DNA of 14,613 nt from a bacterium (GTDB lineage Bacteria; Patescibacteriota; Minisyncoccia; 2-02-FULL-40-12; IGHO2-12-FULL-4). Both the position numbers and the translations under genes were made by a program. This document shows, piece by piece, positions 6,998 through 12,216 of this stretch. Each line of letters starts with the position of its first letter. The first letter of the stretch is position 1. Where the stretch lies: NCBI GenBank assembly GCA_030695705.1, contig JAUYPS010000027.1:1-14613 (forward strand). Direction: 5' to 3'. Below the pieces are notes generated by a model, which was not told the origin of the DNA, did not search any database, and saw only the letters and a list, made by a program, of their open reading frames with translations.

Positions 6998-8209
6998 ATG
7001 CAGCAATTTTTATACGAAGCAAGAGACCGAGACGGCAAATTTTCCAAGGGATCAGTCGATGCTTATTCCGAAGAGCAAGCGGTCACCGCTTTACAAGAAA
7101 GGGGGCTAACTATCTTAATGCTCGCTTCTGCACGGGAAGATTTTTTGAAGGCAGATATCTCTGTTTATTTTTCCAAGCCGAATAGAAAAGATGTGGTTGT
7201 TTTTACCCGCCAGCTTTCCACGATTATCGGAGCCGATATACCGTTAATCGAGGGGTTGGAAACCATCGCTATTCAGTCCGAGAAACCCGCCTTTGCTAAA
7301 GTGGTCAGGGAAATGACCGACTCAATTCGGGGAGGAAGTTCCCTTTCCGCCAGTGTCGCCAAAACCCCTAAACTTTTCGGTGATTTCTATGTTAGTTTGG
7401 TTAAATCGGGGGAGGTTTCGGGGCGATTAGAACAAACCCTTCTTTATTTGGCGGACTACCTGGAAAGAAGCCAAAATTTAAACGCCAAGATAAGGGGAGC
7501 CATGACCTACCCGTTATTTATTGTTTCCGCTTTGGGTATCGTGGGTACTTTGATGATGACAACCGTTTTACCTAAATTGCTGGGCATTTTAACTGAATCG
7601 GGAGTGGAAGACATTCCTTTTGTTACCAGAGCATTAATTTTTGTAACCAATTTTGTGACGAATTATATTTTTTTTATTCTAGTGTTACTGGGCTTTTTAT
7701 TTTGGTTTTTCAGCCGGTACTTGAAGACCGAATCGGGGCGATATCAATGGGACCGTTTAAAAATTAGTTTTCCTAAAATAGGGCAGATCACCCGTAACAT
7801 TTATCTGGCGAGGATCTCTGAAACATTATCCACCCTAATCAAGTCAGGAGTGCCTATTCTTGAGGCCATAAAAATCACCTCCGAAATAGCCGGGAATTAT
7901 ATTTTTAGGGATATTTTGATGGAAGCAAGAGAAAATGTCAGAAACGGCGGCAGTATTTCGGCAGTGTTGATGAAATATCAAGAGGTGCCGCGTCTGGTTT
8001 CGGCTATGCTGGCGATTGGCGAAAAAACAGGCAAGACCGATTTTATGCTTGATAATATTTACAAGTTTTATGGAACAGAAGCGGATCGGGATATTCAGAA
8101 TCTTTCTACTTTGATTGAACCAGTTTTGCTGTTACTGCTTGGTTTAGGAGCGGGGATACTGGTAGCCGGAATTTTGTTGCCTATTTTCAGCTTGGTGGGA
8201 GCCGGTTAA
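6998..8209 (+). CDS. pilC: Type IV pilus platform protein PilC
   Basis: A 403-residue GspF/PilC polytopic inner-membrane protein that forms the platform between the ATPases and the pilus base. It has an N-terminal cytoplasmic extension (1-60) and two GspF repeats, the first near residues 65-190 (FTRQLSTIIGADIPLIEGLE) and the second near 270-395 (ISETLSTLIKSGVPILEAI). Membrane helices lie near 168-190, 218-240 and 371-398. Length is normal. This start, unlike its neighbours, has a plausible Shine-Dalgarno: GGAG at 6985-6988, 9 nt before the ATG. It closes the motor/platform block, and a large hairpin element begins 8 nt after its stop. Confidence 0.97.
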   Translation: MQQFLYEARDRDGKFSKGSVDAYSEEQAVTALQERGLTILMLASAREDFLKADISVYFSKPNRKDVVVFTRQLSTIIGADIPLIEGLETIAIQSEKPAFAKVVREMTDSIRGGSSLSASVAKTPKLFGDFYVSLVKSGEVSGRLEQTLLYLADYLERSQNLNAKIRGAMTYPLFIVSALGIVGTLMMTTVLPKLLGILTESGVEDIPFVTRALIFVTNFVTNYIFFILVLLGFLFWFFSRYLKTESGRYQWDRLKISFPKIGQITRNIYLARISETLSTLIKSGVPILEAIKITSEIAGNYIFRDILMEARENVRNGGSISAVLMKYQEVPRLVSAMLAIGEKTGKTDFMLDNIYKFYGTEADRDIQNLSTLIEPVLLLLLGLGAGILVAGILLPIFSLVGAG

Positions 8210-8216
8210 GTTTTCT

Positions 8217-8344
8217 AGCAAATCAGCCATACACCTACTCGAAAATTCCCGAGGAGATTCTAGTCGGGCTAAAGCACCGACCGAGAAACTTCTCCTTACA
8301 GCGACAAGTCGAGGGTCGAGAGTAGGTGGTATGGCTGATTTGCT
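8217..8344. repeat. 128-bp nested palindromic element after pilC
   Basis: The outer arms 8217-8240 and 8320-8344 are inverted repeats pairing over 24 bp with a single bulged G in the right arm. Inside are further nested stems: AGGAGA (8252-8257) with TCTCCT (8291-8296), TTCT (8258-8261) with AGAA (8284-8287), and GTCGG (8263-8267) with CCGAC (8277-8281) around a 9-nt loop. It lies between the pilC stop and the pilin promoter and codes for nothing. No T-tract follows the right arm, so it is not a classic terminator. It could be a structured RNA, a transcript-stabilising or processing element, or a MITE-like insertion. Confidence 0.85.
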
Positions 8345-8387
8345 CGGCAATTGTGGATATCTTTCTTTTACTCTCCTTAACTTTATT

Positions 8388-8396
8388 TGGTATAAT
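8388..8396 (+). promoter_or_regulatory. Extended -10 promoter upstream of the major pilin
   Basis: TG (8388-8389), G, perfect TATAAT (8391-8396). Initiation near 8403 would give a 5' leader of about 78 nt before the ATG at 8481, unlike the leaderless geometry elsewhere. The leader contains a four-codon reading frame (8425-8439) and a weak AGCAG/CTGCT hairpin. Confidence 0.6.
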
Positions 8397-8424
8397 AATT
8401 GTATTAATTAATTAAAGATAACAA

Positions 8425-8439
8425 ATGGCAAAGCAGTAA
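8425..8439 (+). other. Possible four-codon leader peptide (MAKQ)
   Basis: ATG GCA AAG CAG TAA lies within the predicted leader of the pilin mRNA, 22 nt downstream of the presumed start of transcription. Nothing beyond position supports translation; it may be chance. Confidence 0.2.
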
Positions 8440-8463
8440 GGTTTCTTTTCTGCTGTTGCTGGT

Positions 8464-8472
8464 TGCTATCAT
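8464..8472 (+). promoter_or_regulatory. Possible second, leaderless pilin promoter
   Basis: TG (8464-8465), C, TATCAT (8467-8472), 8-nt spacer, then ATG at 8481. The spacing is identical to that between the pilM -10 box and its ATG. Together with the box at 8391 this would give tandem promoters, one with and one without a leader. Confidence 0.4.
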
Positions 8473-8480
8473 TCATCTTA

Positions 8481-9038
8481 ATGACGATTTTCTCAAAAAG
8501 AGGTTTGCATCCGAGCAACTCTTTGAAGTTGTCTGGCGGTTTTACCCTGGTCGAGTTGTTGGTGGTGATTGCCATCATTGGTATTTTAGCCACTCTGCTT
8601 TTGCTTCAATTGGGAATAGCCCGATCAAAAGCCAGAGATGCCAGCAGAATAGCTCATGTCAATCAGGTCCGTACGGCGGTGGAGTTTAACTTCGATGATG
8701 TCGGTAAGTTCTGGACTTCTACTACCATGACCGGATTATCTCCTAAATATCTGACTCAGATTCCGCGCGATCCACTGGCTTCCGATTGTACAAATAATGT
8801 CTACGACGGTCGAGTTAGTGGTGCGGCGCAGTGTTACGGCTATGCTTGGACTCCGGCAACCAATCCATCCAAGTATCATATTTGGGCAGAATTAGAGGTA
8901 TGGGCTAAAGCGTTAGATCAAGATGTCGACATAAATTCGACCGGTTGGAGCGGTGCACCGGTTAATGGCGTTGTAGATTTGACTACAGACTGCACTACCG
9001 CAGTAAGTAATTGTATCTATGATCAGGGTCAGCCATAA
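8481..9038 (+). CDS. Major type IV prepilin (type IVa-like)
   Basis: A 185-residue prepilin. The 20-residue leader ends in Gly19-Gly20 before the PilD site, and the mature protein begins FTLVELLVVIAIIGILATLL, with Phe1, Glu5 and a continuous hydrophobic helix as in PilA/GspG proteins. The C-terminal part has four cysteines (103, 118, 171, 178), which could form two disulfides, one closing a D-loop-like region. ATG 8481 is chosen over an in-frame TTG at 8463 because a TGCTATCAT box lies 8 nt before it; no Shine-Dalgarno precedes either. I infer it is the major pilin: it stands alone, with its own strong promoter and terminator, in front of pilD, whereas the four other pilin-like genes are clustered behind pilD. 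It may instead be one of several pilins in the genome. Confidence 0.92.
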   Translation: MTIFSKRGLHPSNSLKLSGGFTLVELLVVIAIIGILATLLLLQLGIARSKARDASRIAHVNQVRTAVEFNFDDVGKFWTSTTMTGLSPKYLTQIPRDPLASDCTNNVYDGRVSGAAQCYGYAWTPATNPSKYHIWAELEVWAKALDQDVDINSTGWSGAPVNGVVDLTTDCTTAVSNCIYDQGQP

Positions 9039-9053
9039 TCTTCTCTCTTAGAA

Positions 9054-9091
9054 ATATCATAAAACCCGCCATATGGCGGGTTTTATGATAT
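9054..9091. terminator. Bidirectional intrinsic terminator after the pilin
   Basis: A perfect 38-nt palindrome: A/T-rich outer arms, a GC core ACCCGCC/GGCGGGT, centre ATAT, with AAAA before and TTTT after the core. It starts 16 nt after the pilin stop. The A and T tracts let it work on both strands. The pilD ATG lies only 10 nt after its end, and its right arm carries a promoter-like box. Confidence 0.93.
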
Positions 9092-9094
9092 GCT
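9086..9094 (+). promoter_or_regulatory. Extended -10 promoter of pilD inside the terminator arm
   Basis: TG (9086-9087), A, TATGCT (9089-9094), 6-nt spacer TATCCC, then ATG at 9101. The TG and first bases of the -10 box belong to the right arm of the 9054-9091 palindrome. The hexamer is a weak match, but its spacing to the ATG equals that of pilN, ligA and the gene at 547. Confidence 0.45.
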
Positions 9095-9100
9095 TATCCC

Positions 9101-9877
9101 ATGGAAATGTTTTTTATTTTTTTAATTGGCTTAGTGGTCGGCAGTTTTTTAAATGTGTTGATTTTCCGTCTTCCCCGAAGAGAAGGGTTTACAAGAGGCC
9201 GATCCCGTTGTCCTTCTTGCGGCCATGTTTTAATATGGAAAGATCTTTTTCCTTTGATCAGTTTCTTATTTTTAAAAAGAAAATGTCGTTTTTGTTCAAA
9301 AAAAATCAGCTGGCGTTACTTTTTGGTTGAGTTGCTGACGGCAATTGTTTTTCTGGGTTTTTTTATGATTTCCAAGCCAGACAGTTTGCTTTTGTTTTGG
9401 CCTTTTTCTCTTTGGTTGGCGATTATCTGCCTGTTGATAGTTTTAGTTTTTATCGACTTTGATTACTTTATTATTCCTGATAAAATATTAGTAGTTACCG
9501 TATTGTTGGCGCTGCTTCTCCATTTAACAAATTATTTTGATGCTCTGTTTGCCAATTTTTTAACAGGTGCTATTTCTGGAGCAGTTTTTCTTCTTATTTT
9601 TCTAGCCACCAAAGGAGAAAAAATGGGACTGGGCGATGTTAAACTTATGGCTTTGCTTGGTTTTATCTTTGGCTTCCCGGGGATTTTACCGGTTTTTTAT
9701 TTAGCGGTGGCGGGCGCTTTGCTCTGGAGTATTATTTTAATTTTATTTTTTGGGGGAAAACTTCAGACCAAACTCCCCTTCGGTACTCTTTTATCAGGAT
9801 CTGCAGTTGTTTACATTTTATTTCACGAACTTTTTATGCCTTTTTTATCACCTTATCTTTTTAGATTATATATATGA
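9101..9877 (+). CDS. pilD: Prepilin peptidase PilD (A24 family)
   Basis: A 258-residue polytopic membrane aspartic protease that cleaves prepilin leaders and, in the two-domain form seen here, also N-methylates the new N terminus. The N-terminal domain has the zinc-binding pairs C37/C40 and C62/C65. The catalytic domain has IDFDYFIIPD (118-127) and GLGD (176-179), holding the two active-site aspartates. The substrates would be the prepilin upstream and the four pseudopilins downstream. ATG 9101 keeps the full first helix (residues 3-22); an ATG two codons later is possible. Its stop overlaps the next start by 4 nt (ATGA). There is no Shine-Dalgarno, and the start follows a terminator hairpin directly. 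Confidence 0.96.
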   Translation: MEMFFIFLIGLVVGSFLNVLIFRLPRREGFTRGRSRCPSCGHVLIWKDLFPLISFLFLKRKCRFCSKKISWRYFLVELLTAIVFLGFFMISKPDSLLLFWPFSLWLAIICLLIVLVFIDFDYFIIPDKILVVTVLLALLLHLTNYFDALFANFLTGAISGAVFLLIFLATKGEKMGLGDVKLMALLGFIFGFPGILPVFYLAVAGALLWSIILILFFGGKLQTKLPFGTLLSGSAVVYILFHELFMPFLSPYLFRLYI

Positions 9878-10233
9878 ACATAAAACAATATTTTATAGTC
9901 ATTGCTATTTTGGTAGCAGTCGGGTTCGGTTTAAGTATGTTTTTTTCAAAATCCACCGCTTCTTTGGTATTAGATTATGGAAACGGAGAAGTAAGAAAAT
10001 TTACCGGGGAAGTTACGGCTTATATGACTGTTCTGGATGCTTTGTCGGCGTCCTCCAAAGGAGATGATTTTAAAGTTGAATACTCGGAAAATAAGCAAAG
10101 TTCAAAATCCATTTCGATTGACGGTAAAAATCCGGTAATAATAAAACTCAATGGACGCCTCGTCCAGTTAAACATGATTAGTGAGACCATGATTGCTCAC
10201 GGAGACCTTATCGAAATTGAACTACATGAATAG
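9874..10233 (+). CDS. Membrane-anchored DUF4430-like beta-grasp protein
   Basis: A 119-residue protein with one N-terminal transmembrane helix (about 6-24) and a small beta-rich domain outside. The pattern LVLDYGNGEV... MTVLDALSASSK..FKVEYSEN... IKLNGRLV ... HGDLIEIEL resembles the DUF4430/SLBB-like beta-grasp domains found at the end of transcobalamin-like proteins; this comes from pattern memory, not a search. It is translationally coupled to pilD (ATGA) and to the next pseudopilin (8-nt overlap), so it is probably part of the pilus machine or its surface cap. There are no cysteines, catalytic motif or prepilin cleavage site. Function unknown. Confidence 0.72.
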   Translation: MNIKQYFIVIAILVAVGFGLSMFFSKSTASLVLDYGNGEVRKFTGEVTAYMTVLDALSASSKGDDFKVEYSENKQSSKSISIDGKNPVIIKLNGRLVQLNMISETMIAHGDLIEIELHE

Positions 10234-10777
10234 AGAACCAAGTCCAATGGGTTCTGATGGTTTTACCATTATAGAGGTTCTGGTGTATGTGGTTCTGGTT
10301 GGGGTTTTGTCAGTGGTTCTTCTACTTAACCTGCGTGGAGCGCAAACTAACGCTTCTGTTTTAGAGAGATCCGCTCAAGGGATAATTTCGGAACTTAGAA
10401 GAGTGCAGGTTATGACTGTTTCCGGTTTAAATTTTCAGGGTAATGCTGTTTGTGGCTACGGAATTCATTATCTGAACAATAGCAGTTATTTAATTTACGC
10501 AGGAGGGGAATCCACTTGTAGTACCGCTAATCGGAACTATCAAGGAGCGGTGGATTTTAGCGTTCAGACGGTAAAAATTCTAGAAGTTAACGTTGAATTT
10601 AAGGCGTCATTTAACGATATTTTCTTTGAACCGCCTGACCCCAAAACATTTTTTAACAACTCTTTTTCCTTATCTGCTCCTCCTTTACCAATCATAATCG
10701 GCTTTAAAAATCAAAACTGTCCTTCGGCCTGCAAAACTATTAGTATTTTTCCATCCGGTAAAATCGATTTAAATTAA
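10226..10777 (+). CDS. Minor pseudopilin, FimT/GspH-like
   Basis: A 183-residue prepilin-like protein. The leader ends at Gly12 before FTIIEVLVYVVLVGVLSVVLL, keeping Phe1 and Glu5. The globular part (ELRRVQVMTVSG...) and first place in the pseudopilin cluster suggest the FimT/GspH class; the class call is tentative. ATG 10226 overlaps the preceding stop by 8 nt and is preferred to an upstream TTG (10193); ATG 10247 would give a 5-residue leader. The domain holds cysteines that may form disulfides, including the C-terminal CPSAC pair. PilD should process it. Its stop abuts the next ATG directly. Confidence 0.85.
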   Translation: MNREPSPMGSDGFTIIEVLVYVVLVGVLSVVLLLNLRGAQTNASVLERSAQGIISELRRVQVMTVSGLNFQGNAVCGYGIHYLNNSSYLIYAGGESTCSTANRNYQGAVDFSVQTVKILEVNVEFKASFNDIFFEPPDPKTFFNNSFSLSAPPLPIIIGFKNQNCPSACKTISIFPSGKIDLN

Positions 10778-11275
10778 ATGCCCCATTTTTGTCTAAAAAA
10801 AAATCAGAGCGGATTTACCCTTATAGAATTAGTGGCATCTCTTATTATTCTTATCGCTATTTTACAAACCTTTCTTTTAATTTCTTCCAGTGTTAACAGT
10901 TCTTTCATGTTGAGAGACAGTTTGATTGCCTCCAATCTGGTTCAGGAGGGGATTGAGGTGGTTCGTAATATCCGTGATCGCGATACACATTTGGGAAACA
11001 GTTTCGGAACGTCTCTGCCTAATGGTTCTTGGAAGGTTCAATGGAACTCTGCTTCCCTCCTGGAACCAAGCGGGGACCCTCCTCTCAAAAAGGATTCCAC
11101 CAGCAAGTTTTTCAGCTATGACTCAGGAACGGATACGATATTCCGAAGAACCGTAAGTATTTCAGCAGTTTCCACAAACGAGATCCGAGTTATCTCTACG
11201 GTAAGATGGGATGTTAAATCCAACTCTAAAAATACCAGCGCGGAAGTCCACCTTTTTAATTGGTATCAGCCATGA
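10778..11275 (+). CDS. Minor pseudopilin, PilV/GspI-like
   Basis: A 165-residue prepilin-like protein with a leader ending at Gly12 before FTLIELVASLIILIAILQTFL (Phe1, Glu5 present). After the helix comes SLIASNLVQEGIEVVRNIRDRD, the A-x-x-L-x-QEGIE-x-x-RN pattern characteristic of PilV/GspI proteins. No cysteine occurs in the globular part. The ATG begins at the base after the previous stop, and its own TGA overlaps the next ATG by 4 nt. It is probably a tip-complex subunit that primes pilus assembly, by analogy with minor pilins. Confidence 0.87.
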   Translation: MPHFCLKKNQSGFTLIELVASLIILIAILQTFLLISSSVNSSFMLRDSLIASNLVQEGIEVVRNIRDRDTHLGNSFGTSLPNGSWKVQWNSASLLEPSGDPPLKKDSTSKFFSYDSGTDTIFRRTVSISAVSTNEIRVISTVRWDVKSNSKNTSAEVHLFNWYQP

Positions 11276-11805
11276 TTAATCATAAAATACAAAAATCCTC
11301 CGGTTTTACTATTATGGAACTAATTGTCGTGATTGCTTTGTCGTCAGGGGTCTTTGCCATAGCTGCGGGGGTTTTTGTTCAGGCCATAAAGATGCAGCGA
11401 CGGGCCTTTTTTATTCAAAAAGTCCAAGAAAATATCGGCTTTGCTTTGGAGTCCATGGCCAAAGAAATTCGGGTCAGTTCTATTTCTACCGGAAACACTA
11501 CTTGTCCTAGCGCTCCGGCGCAGTCCCTAAGCATCAATCATCCGGTCAATGGTAATATTGACTATTTTCTTTCCGGTACTGATCTTCATCGACGCCTTCC
11601 CGGTCCAGGCATTGATACCGTTGTCAATTCGATTGGCACGCAGATTAATCGGATGGGCTTTTGCATAAGTGGTAATTTTGCCGACGACAAAATTCAACCG
11701 CGGGTTACAATTTTACTTACTGTCAGTAATGGCCATCCCAATCCTGATCAAAATATTTCCATTGATATTCAAACCACTGTTTCACAAAGGTTATTAAGTG
11801 ATTAA
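11272..11805 (+). CDS. Minor pseudopilin, PilW/GspJ-like
   Basis: A 177-residue prepilin-like protein. The leader ends at Gly11 before FTIMELIVVIALSSGVFAIAAGVF (Phe1, Glu5), followed by a stretch (QMQRRAFFIQKVQENIGFALESMAKEIR) typical of PilW/GspJ. Two cysteines lie in the globular domain. An in-frame TTG at 11260 would add four residues; the ATG forming the ATGA overlap with the previous stop is preferred. It is third in an H-I-J-K-like order, supporting a tip-complex role. Confidence 0.85.
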   Translation: MINHKIQKSSGFTIMELIVVIALSSGVFAIAAGVFVQAIKMQRRAFFIQKVQENIGFALESMAKEIRVSSISTGNTTCPSAPAQSLSINHPVNGNIDYFLSGTDLHRRLPGPGIDTVVNSIGTQINRMGFCISGNFADDKIQPRVTILLTVSNGHPNPDQNISIDIQTTVSQRLLSD

Positions 11806-11806
11806 A

Positions 11807-12139
11807 ATGAAGAAAGAAAAAGGAGTGATTATAATTTTTACGGCTATTCTTTTGGGAATTTTGGTTTCTATTTCTTTGGGTTTGGCGGCCATTTTTACTC
11901 CCAAAATTCAGCTAGTTACCGAGGTTAAAAATTCTGTAGGGGCGCTTTTCGCGGCGGAAAGCGGTTTGGAATGGTGTCTCTATAATAATCAAATTGCCCC
12001 CTCTCCAACTCCGCCGCCTCCAGTCATGGCCAATGGCGCAACTTATCAGCTCACACCTGCTGATTGTTCCGGCTCTACCTTCAAATCAGTCGGCACTTTC
12101 AGAGGTGTTACCCGTGCTTTTGAAGTCACCTTCCAGTAA
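11807..12139 (+). CDS. PilX/GspK-like minor pilin without Glu5
   Basis: A 110-residue protein with a positively charged 6-residue leader MKKEKG followed directly by a hydrophobic helix VIIIFTAILLGILVSISLGL. Further on, LFAAESGLEWCLYNN matches the AAESGLE segment of the PilX N-terminal domain. Mature position 5 is Phe rather than Glu, as is known for the tip-capping GspK, which cannot pair with a subunit above it. Two cysteines (in EWC and PADC) flank a proline-rich linker PSPTPPPP. It is shorter than usual PilX or GspK, so only a small head domain remains. A GTG at 11798 would overlap the previous gene by 8 nt; ATG 11807, 1 nt after that stop, is preferred. Confidence 0.8.
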   Translation: MKKEKGVIIIFTAILLGILVSISLGLAAIFTPKIQLVTEVKNSVGALFAAESGLEWCLYNNQIAPSPTPPPPVMANGATYQLTPADCSGSTFKSVGTFRGVTRAFEVTFQ

Positions 12140-12142
12140 ATT

Positions 12143-12182
12143 CGCGCTTCGTCCCCATTGCTTTTTTTGGACACGCAGAGCT
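12143..12182. repeat. Short repeat copy A (similar to 14468-14519)
   Basis: Shares CGCGC, then GTCCCCATTGCTTTT (12151-12165), then GCAGAGCT (12175-12182) with 14468-14519, in the same order. An imperfect hairpin GTCC/GGAC lies around the T-run. It sits in the 77-bp gap between the PilX-like gene and ligA. It could be a degraded relative of the terminal hairpin elements; whether it acts as a terminator is unclear. Confidence 0.6.
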
Positions 12183-12201
12183 TAATATTTAAATCAAATT
12201 G

Positions 12202-12210
12202 TGATAGTTT
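12202..12210 (+). promoter_or_regulatory. Extended -10 promoter of ligA
   Basis: TG (12202-12203), A, TAGTTT (12205-12210), 6-nt spacer ATCATC, then ATG at 12217. The hexamer is a weak match, but the spacing equals that of pilN and pilD. No Shine-Dalgarno is visible. Confidence 0.45.
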
Positions 12211-12216
12211 ATCATC

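Noticed and set aside
8217..8344. Integron attC site
   Set aside because: The size and bulged hairpin are reminiscent of attC, but the core-site pattern GTTRRRY/RYYYAAC is absent at the ends, and there is no cassette array or integrase nearby.
8144..8350. Minus-strand frame of 68 codons across the pilC end and hairpin
   Set aside because: It overlaps the pilC coding end antisense, and its composition follows the inverted repeat; no start signal or family resemblance.
9073..9330. 85-codon frame overlapping the start of pilD in another frame
   Set aside because: It begins inside the terminator palindrome, and the pilD frame carries the conserved cysteines and catalytic motifs.
12151..12173. 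Intrinsic terminator before ligA (GTCC/GGAC around a T-run)
   Set aside because: The stem is only 4 bp and the T-run lies in the loop, not after the stem, so it does not fit the terminator pattern.
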